A DNA stretch of 64,000 bases, taken from the NCBI RefSeq assembly GCF_016134045.1, contig NZ_CP065915.1, positions 620,001-684,000 on the forward strand. The letters are read 5' to 3'. Each line of letters starts with the position of its first letter. Within the stretch, counting starts at the first letter, position 1. This stretch comes from Pelagovum pacificum (GTDB taxonomy: Bacteria; Pseudomonadota; Alphaproteobacteria; Rhodobacterales; Rhodobacteraceae). The notes below the pieces were generated by a model. The model saw only the letters and a program-made list of their open reading frames with translations, made no database searches and was not told where the DNA came from. The position numbers were made by a program, and so were the translations under genes. Below are positions 25,499 through 33,573 of this stretch, in pieces.

Positions 25499-26136
25499 CG
25501 CTTCTGCGGCCCAGTCAGCATCGGCCGCACGAGGTTGCGCTTGAGCGCGCGACTTTCGATCGCGACGCCGGCGACGTGCAGGGCGGCCAGGATGAGCAGC
25601 AGGTTGGCCATGATTTCGTGAACCTCTTTGGCGGCGTCCTTCATGGCCTCATTCTTCTCTCCGTCCCCGGCATTCGCAAGGACGGACCAGTCGCCCGCGG
25701 CGACGGCGGCCTTTTCTTCGGCGATGGTCACGGGGCTACGGGCGTCGGTCATCACCAGGCCGGTCAAGGTCACGCCGGCGAGCGCCGCCCAAAATGCGTA
25801 GACCATCAGCGCGCCGAGCGGGTTGTGCGAGCGGTGCTCCTTCGGCCTCCCTCGGAAAAGGCTGCGCAAATGTGCCAGCGCTGCGCGGGGCGCGGGCGGG
25901 AAGGCGGTGAAGCGGGCCTCCTCCGGGCCGACGAAGCCCCAGGCCAGGCGCAAGGCGAGCAGGGCCAGCACAGTCCAGCCAATCCACACATGCACCGTGC
26001 CGCCCGGTTTGACGAACAGGCCATTGGCCAGCACGGCGGCCGCGATGGCCCAGTGTGTCACCCGCACCAGTGGATCCCAGGGGTCGGGCGGCGCGATCGC
26101 GCCCCCCGTTCCTGTCCCGGCGGTCGAGTCAGTCAT
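25495..26136 (-). CDS. Cytochrome b/b561-type membrane protein
   Basis: A 213-residue di-haem-like cytochrome b domain protein with four membrane spans. Candidate haem ligand histidines lie at RVTHWAIAAAV in helix 1, GTVHVWIGW in helix 2, KEVHEIMANLL in helix 3 and ALHVAGVAIESR in helix 4, the pattern of Ni/Fe-hydrogenase-type cytochrome b561 proteins. It probably moves electrons between quinol and a periplasmic partner. It overlaps the PepSY gene by eight bases and the LuxR gene by four, so all three form one operon. Start ATG 26136 is set by the family N-terminus. Confidence 0.82.
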   Translation of the reverse strand: MTDSTAGTGTGGAIAPPDPWDPLVRVTHWAIAAAVLANGLFVKPGGTVHVWIGWTVLALLALRLAWGFVGPEEARFTAFPPAPRAALAHLRSLFRGRPKEHRSHNPLGALMVYAFWAALAGVTLTGLVMTDARSPVTIAEEKAAVAAGDWSVLANAGDGEKNEAMKDAAKEVHEIMANLLLILAALHVAGVAIESRALKRNLVRPMLTGPQKR

Positions 26137-26383
26137 CGGACTTGATCTCGGAGACCGTGCCGGAGGTCGGGTCGATGTAGACCTCCCACATGTGACCTTC
26201 GGCGTCTTGGCACTTCGCCTCGATCTTGCCGTCCTCGGCCTCGTAGTCCGGGGCGAGGCAGCCGGCGGCTTCGAGCGCGGCAGTGGCCTGTTCGGGCTCG
26301 GTGCCGACGAGGTCGCCAACCGCGGGCATGGCGGCAGCGGACAGCGGCAGCAGGATCAGGGCGGTGCTGAGAAGTTGCTTCAT
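26129..26383 (-). CDS. Periplasmic PepSY-domain protein
   Basis: An 84-residue exported protein: signal peptide KQLLSTALILLPLSAAA, then one PepSY domain (LVGTEPEQATAALEAAGCLA ... EVYIDPTSGTVSEIKSDD). The E-x-x-I/V-D-P-x-T-G-x-V core is the family hallmark. Small PepSY proteins next to a cytochrome b are often associated with redox or metal sensing at the membrane. Two cysteines (C42 and C58) could form a disulfide. First gene of the PepSY / cytochrome b / LuxR operon. Confidence 0.82.
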   Translation of the reverse strand: MKQLLSTALILLPLSAAAMPAVGDLVGTEPEQATAALEAAGCLAPDYEAEDGKIEAKCQDAEGHMWEVYIDPTSGTVSEIKSDD

Positions 26384-26533
26384 CGGATGGTCCTTTGTCG
26401 GGTTTGAAGGCGCAGCGTCATGCTGTCGCCTGTCACCGAAAAAGGGAGCAAATGCCGTCCGGTCGATTGGAGGAACGCTGACGGGGGGCCGCGTAAGCGG
26501 GTGCTTATGGCGCGGACCCGTCGCCGGAACGTG

Positions 26534-26559
26534 AAACGGGGCCCGCGAAGGGGCCCCGT
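26534..26559 (-). terminator. Hairpin terminator after the GH38-like gene
   Basis: AACGGGGCCC (26534-26543) pairs perfectly with GGGCCCCGTT (26550-26559); the loop is GCGAAG. On the minus strand the stem ends in GTTTCA. It lies 22 bases after the GH38 stop and also separates that operon from the PepSY gene promoter. The rest of 26384-26580 shows no gene. Confidence 0.75.
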
Positions 26560-26580
26560 TCGTCGTCGGTGCGATCGGGA

Positions 26581-29238
26581 TCAGTCGAGCCGGACGTAGG
26601 CCGTGCCGCCGGCGGGCAGGGATACGGTGACCTTGCCGTCACTGACATCGAGGTCGCCATCAGCGCGGGGCGCCTCGGCCGGGTCGACCAGCTTTGCCGT
26701 GCCGAAGCTGCGGCCGGGCGTGGCGAGGGTCACCTCACCTGCGTCGCCCGAGTTGACCAGCGTCACCAGAAGGCCGCCGTCGTCCCACGTGCGGCGCACG
26801 CGGGCGGTGACGTCCTTTGCACCCGACAGGTCCAGCAGCGTGCGCGGCGTGACCTCGGACGAGCCGTAGGCGCGGACGATCACCGGGGGCGTCGTCGCGG
26901 TCTCGGCGAAGGCCGTCGCCTCGGTCATGTCGAGCATGGCTTGCGGCAACAGGCGGAAGCGGAACGGGATGCCGCCGGCCTGCGTGATCGGGAAGTTGGT
27001 GTCCCAGTGGTTGTTCAGCAGCCAGAAGGCCACCGCCGGGTCGTTGCCCTTGCGGTCCGAGCCCGCATTCTCGGTCTGGATGCCGAAGGGCTGCGCCAGC
27101 GGCGCGTCGGGCGAGGCGATCACGAGGGCACTGTCGTCCGTCGCGACCGTCGCGAACCGCTGGATGCCGATCCACGCCTCGCAGGAGAGCGGGATCTGCT
27201 GGGTCGCCGCGTCGATCACCCGGTCGCCGACGTCGAGCCCGACCTTCGCGTTGGCGCCGGTCGTGCCGAAGACCATGTAGAAGGATTCCGGGTCGGTGAT
27301 CGGCATCTTGTGGATCATGCTGTCGACCTCGATCCCCTCACCGGCGTGGGGCAGGCGGTAATGGATCGTGGCCTTGTCGCCGTGACTCCAGGCGAGCTTG
27401 ACCTCGATGGACAGCGCGTGAGTGTCCTGGCTGACCTCGCCGATCGTGACGCTGTCGGCGGTGCGGCGGACGTAGTCCGTGGTTTCCGGCCAGATGACCG
27501 TTTCCATACGCGACCAGTCGTAGTTCCCGCCGAAGGTCGCGAAGCGGCCTTTCGAGGGGTCCTTCAGCGCCTCGTAGACCAGCTTGCCGGGCGCTTCGTC
27601 CGGGTTCACGCACTCGCGCCCCGTGCCCTTGTCCTTGAGCGAGCGGATCGAGCCGTCCTTCGGGTCGACCTCGAGCCGCCAGCGGTCGTTCTCGATCCAG
27701 CCGTCACCCGAGGCGATGCCGGGCGCCGGCTCGAAGGCCACGGGCTTCACGATGGCTTCGGAGTAGGGCGGCAGCTCGGCGGTGATGACGTGGGTCTTGC
27801 TCGGCACCTGTTCGCCACGGGACTGCATCTCGGTCAGGAAGTAGTTGCTCGAATGCGAGTCCAGGATCGTCTGCGGGGCAGACCCGGCGTGATCCGCCGG
27901 CACCGGCCAGGTGACCTTGCGGGCCACGGCCGAGGGGTTGGCGACGTAGTAGCTGTGTTCCTCGATCGGGCCGGGGTCGAAGACGTTGCCCTCGACGCGG
28001 ACGCCCTTGCCGTTCACCCGGCGCAGGATGTGGTCGCCTTCGATCTTGCCGTCGGCAACGTCGTGGACGTGGCGGATCGCCTCGGTCCGGGTCGCTTCGA
28101 GCGCCAGCGCGAAACCGTGGTGCGCCCGGTGGGTCTTCCAGCTGAGCTGCATCCGCGTGAACGGCGAATCCGGGCTGCTGTGAGAGCTGTAAGCGCCCCA
28201 GGTGTGTTCGTCGTAGTACTGGATTTCATCGGCGGCCTTGTCGAGCAGCTCGGTCTTGCCCGTCGCGGTGAAGCCGGCCAGCAGGTCGGTCACCGGCAGC
28301 AACCGCTCGCCCGTCCGGGCGACGACCGTCTCGTAGGAGGTGGAGCCGACACCGTCGACCCAGAAGTCGGACCAGTCACCAGCGTGCGCGGGCAGGGGGT
28401 TGCCCTCTTCCGCGACGGACTCGCGCATTCCGGCCATCGCCTGTTCGACCGTGCAGATGCGCAGGCGAGGCGAGCGGCCCTCGGCGTTCCAACGCTCCAC
28501 GAAGTCGGACACGCCCTGCGTGGCGAAGCCGTTGTCGGGGGCGGCGTTGTTGGTGATCGGCAGGATGGCCTTGGAGTAGGGGTAGTGGCGACGCTCTTCG
28601 AGGTCGGCGGTCACGCGATCCAGCGTCTTCTGCGTCAGCTCCATGTCGTTGTTGCCGAAGAAGAAGGTGTTCACGCCGACGGAGTAGTGCCAGCCGTGCA
28701 CGGTGAAGAGGTTCCGGCCGCTTGGGCTCGTCCAGTCGAAGACGCGCAGCATGTCGTTGTATTTCATGCCCCGGTGGGGGTTCGGCTCAAGCAGGAACCC
28801 TTCGACGCCGAGGTCGATGAGGATGTCGGTCCAGAACCAGCCGAGTCCGTTGACGTCGCATTGCATCGCGATCTTCGGGTCGAGTCCCTCGTCCCGCAGC
28901 GTCTTGAGGTGCTTCAGCGAGCGGATCGCGTTCGCCGGGCTGATGAGCGGCGTCCAGTGCACCGGCATCGCGCCGGCACCGACGAGGCCCTTCTCGTAGA
29001 GGTCGAGGAACCGGGCCTTCTGCTTGCCGCTGGCGTTCTGGAACCAGTCGGCGGTGATCGCGCTGACCTCGCAGGTCCAGCGGAAGCGGGCCTCCTCCGG
29101 GCGGTCCTGCTCGCGCTCCACCATGTCGAGCGCATCGTCGATGATCGCCCGCTGGTGCCGGAACAGCGTGTCCGCGTAGTCCGTGTACCCGATGTCCGTG
29201 TGGGTATGGTTGATGATGAGCAGTTCGTTGATGGCCAT
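26581..29238 (-). CDS. GH38-like alpha-mannosidase-type glycoside hydrolase
   Basis: An 885-residue cytoplasmic protein (no signal peptide) with an N-terminal GH38-type catalytic barrel: INHTHTDIGYTDY supplies the H-x-D zinc ligands (H13, D15), and MQCDVNGLGW carries the probable nucleophile/zinc ligand D128. The remaining two-thirds is beta-rich, as in GH38 enzymes, ending in a small Ig-like domain (VRRTWDDGGLLVTLVNSGDA). The closest use is hydrolysis of an alpha-linked mannoside or related glycoside after import. It lies beside a lactonase gene and opposite an ABC sugar importer, so it should act on the imported compound. Substrate unknown. Confidence 0.8.
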   Translation of the reverse strand: MAINELLIINHTHTDIGYTDYADTLFRHQRAIIDDALDMVEREQDRPEEARFRWTCEVSAITADWFQNASGKQKARFLDLYEKGLVGAGAMPVHWTPLISPANAIRSLKHLKTLRDEGLDPKIAMQCDVNGLGWFWTDILIDLGVEGFLLEPNPHRGMKYNDMLRVFDWTSPSGRNLFTVHGWHYSVGVNTFFFGNNDMELTQKTLDRVTADLEERRHYPYSKAILPITNNAAPDNGFATQGVSDFVERWNAEGRSPRLRICTVEQAMAGMRESVAEEGNPLPAHAGDWSDFWVDGVGSTSYETVVARTGERLLPVTDLLAGFTATGKTELLDKAADEIQYYDEHTWGAYSSHSSPDSPFTRMQLSWKTHRAHHGFALALEATRTEAIRHVHDVADGKIEGDHILRRVNGKGVRVEGNVFDPGPIEEHSYYVANPSAVARKVTWPVPADHAGSAPQTILDSHSSNYFLTEMQSRGEQVPSKTHVITAELPPYSEAIVKPVAFEPAPGIASGDGWIENDRWRLEVDPKDGSIRSLKDKGTGRECVNPDEAPGKLVYEALKDPSKGRFATFGGNYDWSRMETVIWPETTDYVRRTADSVTIGEVSQDTHALSIEVKLAWSHGDKATIHYRLPHAGEGIEVDSMIHKMPITDPESFYMVFGTTGANAKVGLDVGDRVIDAATQQIPLSCEAWIGIQRFATVATDDSALVIASPDAPLAQPFGIQTENAGSDRKGNDPAVAFWLLNNHWDTNFPITQAGGIPFRFRLLPQAMLDMTEATAFAETATTPPVIVRAYGSSEVTPRTLLDLSGAKDVTARVRRTWDDGGLLVTLVNSGDAGEVTLATPGRSFGTAKLVDPAEAPRADGDLDVSDGKVTVSLPAGGTAYVRLD

Positions 29239-29282
29239 GATATCCTCGGGCGATGCCCAGTTCTGGTGGGTTGAAGGGTGTG

Positions 29283-30335
29283 TCAGACGAAGGCGAGCGC
29301 CATCGGCGTGCCGACGGGAAGCTCGCAGGCGGGGCGCGGACCGGGTTGACCTTTCTCGAACGGCCAGACGGTGATGCGCCCCGAATCCTGGTTGGCGACG
29401 AGCAGAAAGCGCCCGTCAGGCGAGAAGGTGAGGTCGCGCGGCGTGGTGCCGCCGGCCGGGTAGCGCCCGGAGATGCGGGCCGTGCCCTTCGCGTCCGGCG
29501 ACAGCACGACCAATTCGTCCGTCAGACGAACGGAGACGACGATCTGCCCGTCGGGATGCAGCACGATGCCGGCGGGCTGGATCTCTGCGCCCGACGGATG
29601 GGCGAGGGGTTCGCTTCCCAGAAGGTCCGTCGCGCCATCGTTCCACGCGAAGGAGAAGACGGCACCGATCAATTCGCTGACGACGTGGAGCCGGGTCCCC
29701 TCTGCATTGAAGAGGAAATGGCGCGGGCCCGTGCCGGGCGGAAAGCCGATGTCGAGGTCCGGGCGCGGCACGACCGCATCGCCGGTGCGTTCGTAGATGA
29801 CCAGGCGGTCGATGCCGAGATCCGCCACGATCAGGTAACGGCCATCCGGCGAGAACCCGACGCAGTGGGCGTGGGCTGCCTCCTGCCGGGCCTTGTTGGG
29901 GCCGCTGCCCTTGTGGCGGAGGTGCTGCGGTTCGCCCGCTCCGAAGATCGTGACGCCGGCATCCGGTGCGGTGTCCCGTGGGCCGCCGTAGTTCGCGACG
30001 GCGATCAGGCCATCCGGCCCGGCAACGGCGTGGCAGCCCTCGTGCCCGCTTGCGGGCCATTTCGCGACCAGCTCCATCCGGTCGGTGTCGCGGTGCAGGC
30101 GAGCAGTCGCGAGAGCGCTTTGCGCGCCGTCGTCGCAATCGGTGACCACGTGGAAGCGGTCGGGCTCCGCAGCGCCGGTGATCCAAGACGAATCGTCGAG
30201 GCGTAGCGGCTCACCCACCTCCGTCAGCGCGCCTGTGGCCTCGTCGAATCGGCACAGGATGACGCCGGCACCGTCCGCCGCAGCATATTGCGGCGCCGGG
30301 CGCGTAAGGCTTCCGATGGCGAGATGGCGTTCCAA
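29283..30335 (-). CDS. Lactonase family (6-phosphogluconolactonase-like beta-propeller) protein
   Basis: A 350-residue seven-bladed beta-propeller of the Pgl/YbhE lactonase family. Repeating blade signatures are visible: GHEGCHAVAGPDGLIAVANY, HCVGFSPDGRYLIVADLGID, GTGPRHFLFNAEGTRLHVVS, LHPDGQIVVSVR and LTFSPDGRFLLVANQDS. In this cluster it would hydrolyse the sugar lactone formed by the neighbouring dehydrogenase (inference). It begins with TTG at 30335 (codon read from CAA), with GAGGAGAG just upstream and no earlier ATG in frame. It is 44 bases ahead of the GH38 gene, probably the same operon. Confidence 0.82.
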   Translation of the reverse strand: MERHLAIGSLTRPAPQYAAADGAGVILCRFDEATGALTEVGEPLRLDDSSWITGAAEPDRFHVVTDCDDGAQSALATARLHRDTDRMELVAKWPASGHEGCHAVAGPDGLIAVANYGGPRDTAPDAGVTIFGAGEPQHLRHKGSGPNKARQEAAHAHCVGFSPDGRYLIVADLGIDRLVIYERTGDAVVPRPDLDIGFPPGTGPRHFLFNAEGTRLHVVSELIGAVFSFAWNDGATDLLGSEPLAHPSGAEIQPAGIVLHPDGQIVVSVRLTDELVVLSPDAKGTARISGRYPAGGTTPRDLTFSPDGRFLLVANQDSGRITVWPFEKGQPGPRPACELPVGTPMALAFV

Positions 30336-30368
30336 GACCGCTCTCCTCTCCTCTAGTCGAGTAGCTTG

Positions 30369-30398
30369 TTGACAGCACTAGTATGGTAACCCTACAAG
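30369..30398 (+). promoter_or_regulatory. Candidate promoter of the rightward sugar operon
   Basis: A perfect TTGACA (30369-30374) is followed after 18 bases by TACAAG (30393-30398), 4 of 6 matches to the -10 consensus. Transcription would begin near 30405, which is compatible with the TTG start at 30431 but not with the ATG at 30383 lying inside the promoter. Confidence 0.55.
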
Positions 30399-30399
30399 T
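30377..30399. promoter_or_regulatory. 23-bp operator-like dyad in the divergent promoter
   Basis: The half site is ACTnGTAnGGT (30377-30387), mirrored by ACCnTACnAGT (30389-30399) around a single central A; 9 of 11 pairs match. It covers the spacer and -10 of the rightward promoter. The GGT-n-ACC core with outer dyads fits operators bound by GntR/FCD repressors, one of which is encoded in this operon at 36731-37462 (inference). Confidence 0.7.
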
Positions 30400-30430
30400 C
30401 GGGCAAGACGTTTTCGGGGAGGCGAACGAG

Positions 30431-31204
30431 TTGGGCGGAAAAACCTACCTCATCACGGGTGCAGGCAAGGGGATCGGGCAGGCGACTGCGCGCACCCTCG
30501 CGGCCGAGGGAGCGAATCTTGTTCTCATGGACCTGGACTCGGCGGCCCTGTCGGAGACGGCGACGGCCCTGGATGTCCCGGTCGAGATCGAGGTCGGGTC
30601 CGTGGCCGATGCGGATGCTTGCGAGCGCGCCGTCGCCAGGGCGCTCGACACGTTCGGCGCGCTGGATGGGCTGTCCCACAATGCGGGGATCCAGCGCTAC
30701 GGCGACGTGGTCGAGACGTCCCGCGCGCTTTGGGACGAGGTGATGAACACCAACCTCACCGGTGCCTTCCTGGTCGCGAAAGCCGCGATGCCGGCCCTGC
30801 GCGAGGCGCGGGGCGCGGTGGTCATGACCGCCTCCGTTCAGGCCTTCGCCGCGCAGAAGGGCGCGCTGGCCTACGTCGTCGCCAAGCACGGGATCGCGGG
30901 GCTGGTCGCGGCAATGTCCATCGACGAGGCCGCGAGAGGCGTCCGCGTGAACGGTGTCGCGCCGGGATCTGTCGACACGCCGATGCTGCGTGATGCGATC
31001 GCGCTCGACCCTGATCCGGACTCGCTGAATCGGGTGATCGACGGGATGCACCCGCTCGGCCGCCGCGCGCAGCCGGAGGAAGTCGCGAAGGTCATCGCCT
31101 TCCTGCTCTCCGACGCGGCTTCTTTCATCACGGGCGAAATGGTCCGCGTCGACGGCGGCATGCTCGCCCTGATCGGCGGTGCACCCGAGGCGGACAAGAC
31201 ATGA
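30431..31204 (+). CDS. SDR-family dehydrogenase (sugar oxidation candidate)
   Basis: A 257-residue classical short-chain dehydrogenase. The NAD(P) motif is TGAGKGIG, then NAG in SHNAGIQ, a catalytic Ser in MTASVQAFAA, and Y-x-x-x-K in AYVVAKHG, followed by NGVAPGSVDTPM. An Asp at the end of strand 2 (LVLMDLDS) favours NAD. In the cluster it is the candidate sugar-to-lactone oxidase. TTG 30431 is chosen because GGGGAGG precedes it by eight bases and a longer ATG start (30383) lies inside the promoter dyad. It overlaps the next gene by four bases. Confidence 0.83.
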   Translation: MGGKTYLITGAGKGIGQATARTLAAEGANLVLMDLDSAALSETATALDVPVEIEVGSVADADACERAVARALDTFGALDGLSHNAGIQRYGDVVETSRALWDEVMNTNLTGAFLVAKAAMPALREARGAVVMTASVQAFAAQKGALAYVVAKHGIAGLVAAMSIDEAARGVRVNGVAPGSVDTPMLRDAIALDPDPDSLNRVIDGMHPLGRRAQPEEVAKVIAFLLSDAASFITGEMVRVDGGMLALIGGAPEADKT

Positions 31205-32433
31205 AGATCGTCGACATCAAGGCCACCACAATTGCCCTGCCGCTCGAGGCGCCACTGCGCCACGCGCACGGCACGCACTGGGGGCGCTTCATCCGAACCA
31301 TCGTCGAAGTCGTCACCGACGAGGGCCTGTCCGGCTGGGGCGAACTCGGCGGCGGCGGCGAGGCGGCGGAGGAGGCGATCCGCGGGTTGCTGCCCTACCT
31401 GAAGGGCCATGACCCGCTGCAGCTGGAGCAGCTGCGCTGGAAGATCATGAACCCGGTCGCCAGCCTTTACAACAACCGGATGCAGCTCCATGCGGCGATC
31501 GAGATGGCCTGCATGGATGTCGCCGGGAAGGCGCGGAACATGCGCGCTTGCGACCTGATCGGCGGCGCGCTCCGCGAAGAGGTGCCGTTCGCGGCCTACC
31601 TCTTCTACCGCTATCCCGGCGAGCAGGGCGGCGGTGGCGAGACGACCCCGGACGAGATCGTCGCGGAGGCGCGGCGCCAGAAGGAGCTGCATGGCTTCAC
31701 CAGCCACAAGCTGAAGGGCGGGGTCTTCGCGCCCGACCACGACATCGAGGTCTTCACCGCGCTGGGCGCTGCCTTTCCGGGCGACCGGTTCCGGCTCGAC
31801 CCGAACTGCGCCTGGTCGGTCGAGGAAGCGATCCGCGTGGCCGAGGCGGTGGCCGGTGTGCGCAACGATTACCTCGAGGATTTCTGCTTTGGCCTCGAGG
31901 GGATGCGGCGGCTGCGCCAGCGGGTCAGCACGCCGACCTCGACCAACGTGGTCGTCGTCAACTTCGAGCAGCTCGCCGCCAATATCCGGCTGGAGGCGGT
32001 CGACGTCATCCTCCTCGACACGACCTTCTGGGGGGGGCTGCGGCAGGCCTACCGCGCGGGGCAGGTCCTGGAGGCGTTCCAGTTCGGGGCAGGGGTCCAC
32101 TCGTCCGGAGAGGCGGGGATCCAGCTGGCCTCCATGCTGCATCTCGGGGCGGCGTTGCCGAACATGAGCTTCGCGGCGGACGCCCACTATCACCACCTTC
32201 TCGACGACATCATCGTCGGCGGAAAGATGACCTACAAGGACGGCAAGCTGCCGGTGCCCCAGGGGCCCGGCCTGGGTGTCGAGGTCGATCGCGACAAGCT
32301 CGAGCATTACGCCGGGCACTTCCGCGAGGTCGGGGGCTACACCTACGACCGCGATCCGCACCGGCCCGACTGGTACTCGGTCTATCCCGAGACCCGGTTC
32401 GCCCGTCCCGAGAAATTCAAGGAAAGCACCTGA
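31201..32433 (+). CDS. Enolase-superfamily dehydratase, glucarate dehydratase-like
   Basis: A 410-residue mandelate racemase/muconate lactonising-family protein. The N-terminal capping domain (residues 1-~130) precedes the barrel. The segment FTSHKLKGGVFAPDHDIEVF carries the K-x-K type base region, RLDPNCAWS the first metal Asp and a following Asn as in glucarate dehydratases, LEDFC the second ligand, STPTSTNVVV the third region and GAGVHSSGEAG the His-Asp-partner loop. Together they point to the acid-sugar dehydratase branch. Expected role: dehydrating the aldonate produced by the SDR and lactonase to a 2-keto-3-deoxy acid (inference). Confidence 0.82.
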   Translation: MKIVDIKATTIALPLEAPLRHAHGTHWGRFIRTIVEVVTDEGLSGWGELGGGGEAAEEAIRGLLPYLKGHDPLQLEQLRWKIMNPVASLYNNRMQLHAAIEMACMDVAGKARNMRACDLIGGALREEVPFAAYLFYRYPGEQGGGGETTPDEIVAEARRQKELHGFTSHKLKGGVFAPDHDIEVFTALGAAFPGDRFRLDPNCAWSVEEAIRVAEAVAGVRNDYLEDFCFGLEGMRRLRQRVSTPTSTNVVVVNFEQLAANIRLEAVDVILLDTTFWGGLRQAYRAGQVLEAFQFGAGVHSSGEAGIQLASMLHLGAALPNMSFAADAHYHHLLDDIIVGGKMTYKDGKLPVPQGPGLGVEVDRDKLEHYAGHFREVGGYTYDRDPHRPDWYSVYPETRFARPEKFKEST

Positions 32434-33533
32434 TGTCCTCTGTCGAACTGCGCGACTTCGTGAAGCTCTACGGCGATTTCGTCGCCATCAAGGGCATCGA
32501 CCTCGACGTGGAGAAGGGCGAGTTCTGCGTCTTCGTCGGCCCGTCGGGCTGCGGCAAGTCCACGCTCCTGCGGATGATCGCGGGGCTCGAGACGATCTCC
32601 CACGGGGACCTCACCATCGGCGGGCGGCAGGTGAACGACGTGCCCTCGCGCGAGCGGGGCATCGCGATGGTGTTCCAGTCCTACGCGCTCTACCCGCATA
32701 TGACGGTGCGCGAGAACCTCGGCTTCGGATTGAAGATCTCGGGCCGCTCGGAGGAGGAGATCGAGACGCGCCGCAGCGAGGCGGCGACGATGCTCGGCCT
32801 CGATCCCTACATGGACCGCCGCCCGTCCGAATTGTCGGGCGGCCAGCGCCAGCGTGTCGCCATCGGCCGCGCCATGGTCCGCGAACCCGAAGTGTTCCTG
32901 TTCGACGAGCCGTTGTCGAACCTCGACGCCAAGCTGCGCAACCAGACCCGGGTTGAGATCAAGCGCCTTCAGCAGCAGCTCGGCGCGACGGTGATCTTCG
33001 TCACGCACGACCAGATCGAGGCGATGACGCTGGCCGACAAGATCGTCGTCCTGAAGGACGGCCGCATCGCGCAGACGGGGACGCCGCTCGACGTGTTCGA
33101 ACGCCCGCAGAACCAGTTCGTCGCGGGGTTCATCGGGGCACCCTCGATGAATTTCCTGCCCGGCGAGGTCATCAGCCGCGACGGCACCGGCGTGATCCGC
33201 GCGCTCGGCATCGACATTCCCGTCGACCCCTCCGCCTTCCACCTGCCGCCCGAGGGCACGCCGGTTACCGTAGGCGTCCGGCCCGAGGACATCGTCCCCG
33301 AGGGGCACGGCCAGCGGCCGGAACTCGGCACCGATGTGGAGGGGCGCGTGAACTTCGCCGAGATGCTCGGCAACGAAAGCCTGATTTTCCTCGATGTGGC
33401 GGGCACCGAGCTCGTCTCGCGGATGCAGCAGCCGCGCATGGTGTCGCCCGGCGAGGCGATGGCGCTGCGCATCAACGGGGCCCGTGTCCACCTGTTCGAT
33501 CACCAGACGGAAGACTCGCTGCGGAAGGCCTGA
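32433..33533 (+). CDS. ABC sugar transporter ATP-binding protein (MalK/UgpC type)
   Basis: A 366-residue CUT1-family ATPase that energises the importer encoded next to it. Walker A GPSGCGKST, Q-loop VFQSYALYPH, signature LSGGQRQRVAIGRAM, Walker B VFLFDEPLSNLDAKLR and switch FVTHDQIEAMTLAD are all canonical. The C-terminal third (from about residue 240, APSMNFLPGEV, VGVRPEDI) is the MalK regulatory OB-like domain. The start overlaps the previous stop by one base (TGATG). It may be shared with other importers, as is common for UgpC proteins. Confidence 0.92.
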   Translation: MSSVELRDFVKLYGDFVAIKGIDLDVEKGEFCVFVGPSGCGKSTLLRMIAGLETISHGDLTIGGRQVNDVPSRERGIAMVFQSYALYPHMTVRENLGFGLKISGRSEEEIETRRSEAATMLGLDPYMDRRPSELSGGQRQRVAIGRAMVREPEVFLFDEPLSNLDAKLRNQTRVEIKRLQQQLGATVIFVTHDQIEAMTLADKIVVLKDGRIAQTGTPLDVFERPQNQFVAGFIGAPSMNFLPGEVISRDGTGVIRALGIDIPVDPSAFHLPPEGTPVTVGVRPEDIVPEGHGQRPELGTDVEGRVNFAEMLGNESLIFLDVAGTELVSRMQQPRMVSPGEAMALRINGARVHLFDHQTEDSLRKA

Positions 33534-33573
33534 ACGACCGCACGATAACGAGAAGTGAAAGGGAGAGAGACAA

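Noticed and set aside
26569..29274. 901-codon open frame antisense to the GH38-like gene
   Set aside because: Same reason: shadow composition without recognisable domains, and full coverage by a well-supported gene.
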